Assembly (NCBI GenBank): GCA_026413225.1
Contig: CM048557.1
Location: forward strand, 62,486,987 to 62,550,986
Direction of reading: 5' to 3'
DNA: 64,000 nt
DNA from: Otis tarda
Taxonomy: Eukaryota > Chordata > Aves > Otidiformes > Otididae
Shown: positions 61,171 through 64,000 of the stretch, one piece after another
How positions within the stretch are numbered: the stretch's first letter is position 1
How the letters are laid out: each line of letters begins with the position of its first letter
Made by a program: the position numbers and the translations under genes
The notes under the pieces: generated by a model
Databases searched by the model: none
Told to the model about the DNA's origin: nothing
The model's input: only the letters and a program-made list of their open reading frames with translations

Positions 61171-61970
61171 GCTTCCTCCCAAAGCAGCTCACCTTCAAGT
61201 ATGGGAGGACTGGCTGAAAATTAATGCATGAAAAATCACCAGGTCTCCGATTCTTCCTCCTGTAAATTGATTTCTGCTCCTGGGATATTTTAACCTGATC
61301 TAAGTAACAGTAGAAAGAAATGGCATGAATAGAAAATTACTATCCTTATACATATGGTTTTGCTTTCTCTAACATTCAGGTAGATATTCCAAAGGTGGGT
61401 AATTGGCACTGCAGAATGTAGTATGGGAAGAGTGGAATAGCCCTGTAAACATATTTTTGTTATCTGTGATCACTGTGAAATTGCTTTCTATCAGCATCTG
61501 TGATAAAACATGCAGGGTGGATAGAATGGAACAAATTAATTGGACTTTATTTTGCTATTAAGTAGGAAATCCTTGTGCAGGGAATCTCAGATGAAAATGT
61601 CAAAGTTTAATTGCTTTCTGCATTTTTGCACAAATATACCTCCACAGAAACAGCTGGCACAGATTTCCTCCGCACCTTCAGGGTTCCAGTGCTCTTCCCA
61701 TGCTCTTCCCATTTCTGGAAAAATTAGCTGGTGGCCTGCAGTCTTCCAAACCCCCCAGCACAGCAAGCTCTCAAACCAGCATTGCAGGCAGCTGAAGAAA
61801 TGCCCTGTTACCTTCTGGACACCCAAGAGCAGGCCTTTGCACGGCTAAGCTAGAAGTTCATTTATAGGCTTAACTAAACCCAGCGGAGTGGTTTCCTTGT
61901 GCACGTAGCAGTTACCATGACATTTCTCTTTAACAAAATATAGATTTAGGTAAAAGCAAATGTAGCTTAA

Positions 61971-61986
61971 AAATATATATATATAT
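61971..61986 (+). repeat. AT dinucleotide microsatellite, eight units
   Basis: A perfect alternation of A and T runs from 61971 to 61986. Confidence 0.9.
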
Positions 61987-63087
61987 CCAAAATAGATTAC
62001 ATTTTTGCAGAATTTTTAAAACCAGAAATGAAGAGAGTTTGAACAGCTCCAGTCATTGCTCTCCCCCTGCAACCAGCCAACAAGCTGCCAAACCAAGGAG
62101 CTCTACACAGTCCCGATGTGTCTGGAGAGACTGCTTTTCATATTAACCTTGTCCTCAATTAACACACAAAATCATCATGAGTAACAAAAGACTTTCCGTA
62201 ACAATGACCCAAGCGGTTTTGTGAGTGTTGAGCAGGCACCAGCTCCACGTCTGTAATACAGGACTGTTTGCTTCCAGTACCGACTTATACTGTTCCCCGA
62301 ATGCCTGTTTATTACAGGATGTGAGAATGATGGGACATAGAGACATCTGTGTTAACCTTGCTGTGTTCCCTGTCTGAGTCCTGCCCTAATTAAATTTGGG
62401 AGCCTGGTAATTTCTCCACGGACCAGTTTGCAGCACAGACAGCAAGTTCTCTGCTGAGATAATGAAACTGTTATAATCTGTAGGATATGTTTTCCTAGGC
62501 AGCAGAGTCTATACTCAGGGTTAAAAAAACAGGAGAAAAAGCTTGAGTTTTTACCATTTTTCAGTCTAGATGGTAACCAGTATTTTTGCAGCTCCCTGGG
62601 AATTCCCCCCACGCCGCTGACAACATGGTGAATCACGGCACTCTGCTGCATCTCTGATTCTTAAACATGTTGAAGTTCACGGTAATTTGTAACACGCTGT
62701 ACTGCAGAGCCCTTTAGAAGTCAACATGATATATTTGTTATCAGTAGCCGGTGCTTTTGTTTTTCTCAGTGAGTAGAACGAGAAGCCAGCAATCCTGCTG
62801 TGCTGACACGGGGCTGGAGAATAACAAGGCTCAGCCTCCGTCCTTGCAGCCCAGCCTGCAGAGCGGGCTAAGGCTGCTCTCAGCATTCATCTGATGTTCT
62901 CCGGGAGGTGCTAAGGGATGTATTATCTTTATTTATTGAGGCCCCCATCGTGACTTGGATCACTCCTTAACAAGGTCGCCATAATCATATTGCAGTCAGG
63001 CTGCCCTTTCCCTTCCCAGTCCTGTAATTAGTGTTTGCCCTTGTAACTGGAAGATTAACCACATGACCTATTATTAACCTCTCTTCA

Positions 63088-63097
63088 CCTATTATGG
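63088..63097 (+). promoter_or_regulatory. Perfect CArG box (SRF-type motif)
   Basis: The decamer CCTATTATGG fits CC(A/T)6GG exactly, the binding consensus for serum response factor. It lies inside a candidate conserved element. Single motif matches are weak evidence of function. Confidence 0.25.
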
Positions 63098-64000
63098 TCT
63101 CCTTGGTATTCCTTTTTAATGCACACACTGTTGAAACAGGGGCTGGTTTAATTATATTGTATTAACATGGGAGAGATTCTCAAACATGTGGGGAATGTGC
63201 TGATTATAGATTTAATGATAACTACAAGTATCAGAAAGTGTAAATGTTGTATAATTAGAGAGTAACTCCAGTGCCACAACACACGGTTTTCACTCGGTAC
63301 TCACTACAAATCAAAGTGGCTCCGCAGTACCAACTGGTGTAGATAGGTAGATATGTTCTCTGTCCCACAGAGTCCCATTCCAGGGCAGTCCAGTCATGAT
63401 GCTGACAGTCAAGTGCCAGATTTGAGACCCTCCCATATCCTCATCCTGGGTGCTTTTCAGCTCTCAGTGGGTAGATGTGCATCCCTCCATTGTGAGGCCT
63501 TCACACATTGCCCCAGTGCTTGTTCTGCATCTCCAGTAATGCCTGGAGTTGTCCAGAGGCCACCTGGTCTGGCCAACGGCAAGATGCAAGAGTAACAAAA
63601 CATGAGGAAAGATATTAGTATCTGCAGCTACATTACAATTATCACAATTATCACAGTAATTACAACCTATGAATGGCTCTGTACCAAGCTACCAACTCAC
63701 AGCCCCCTGAGATTACTTATCCTGTGAATCTAATTGAAAAAAGCCTGAATCACGATTGCAAACAGAGCACTAGTGACCCATGGACTGTGTCATTATTTTG
63801 GGACTAAGAGCTCTGAGCCAGCAGGCCTTTCATACAGCTGTAAGCAGTTCCTTCATTTCAGGGTTAAAAGAGAAGTGACTGTATAAAAGTTTTTGAGGCT
63901 GCAGTTCACCCCAAAAAATACTCAATGTTTACTCAGGTAAAACAAGCAAAATGAGTTGTATAAATGATACTCTGAATTATTCATCCAGTTTGGATTGTTC

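Larger units (their letters stand above)
54376..64000. other. Nearly ten kilobases of repeat-poor single-copy DNA
   Basis: No exon or transposable element recognised. Low-complexity tracts are listed separately. The segments 58760-59215 and 62130-63300 are dense in homeodomain-, TCF- and SRF-type motifs and look like candidate conserved noncoding elements. The open frame at 56172-56573 has no recognisable product. Confidence 0.5.

Noticed and set aside
1..64000. CRISPR arrays, bacterial operons, rRNA or tRNA genes, numts
   Set aside because: Nothing of these kinds was seen. The repeat content and composition are those of vertebrate nuclear DNA.

Overview
The window reads as avian nuclear DNA, most likely from a neoavian bird. 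The evidence is the repeat content: about a dozen CR1 non-LTR retrotransposon pieces, most ending in the diagnostic (ATTCTATG)n 3' tail, two near-identical 1.1-kb LTRs and one other LTR of types I know from bird genomes, plus relics of older amniote repeats (MIR-type SINEs and a palindromic 'gaatctggccc'-ended element). No mammalian L1 or Alu-like sequence was seen. I found no exon of any protein-coding gene that I can name. The window is best described as intergenic or deep intronic DNA, and the only recognisable protein-coding sequence is decayed CR1 reverse transcriptase. CR1 and LTR names rest on remembered consensus features, not on a database search.

Layout: 1-9.1 kb is mostly single-copy DNA with old CR1, MIR and palindromic repeat relics. 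9.1-13.6 kb holds two solo LTRs of one endogenous retrovirus family, both on the minus strand. The second has a perfect 5-bp target duplication, the first a 4-of-5 match. 13.6-19.0 kb is single-copy apart from a pure GGAGT pentanucleotide array at 17.8 kb. 19.0-27.9 kb is a CR1-rich stretch with five plus-strand copies and one minus-strand copy. 27.9-46.8 kb is almost repeat-free single-copy DNA with one MIR relic. 46.8-48.2 kb holds a young CR1 nested in an older one, flanked by a 5-bp duplication. 52.1-53.7 kb holds the longest CR1, which keeps reverse transcriptase palm motifs but is frameshifted. 54.1-54.4 kb is a decayed, truncated avian ERV LTR. 54.4-64 kb is repeat-poor, with simple AT tracts and stretches that look like candidate conserved noncoding elements.

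The genes do not form a pathway, because there are no host genes visible. The most informative observations are historical: two CR1 copies 33 kb apart on opposite strands share the same 5-bp frameshifting deletion in the reverse transcriptase ORF, the nested CR1 pair gives a relative insertion order, and the two LTRs are independent insertions. I did not find a convincing previously undescribed biological system. Several candidate regulatory elements and one exon-like segment are listed with low confidence.
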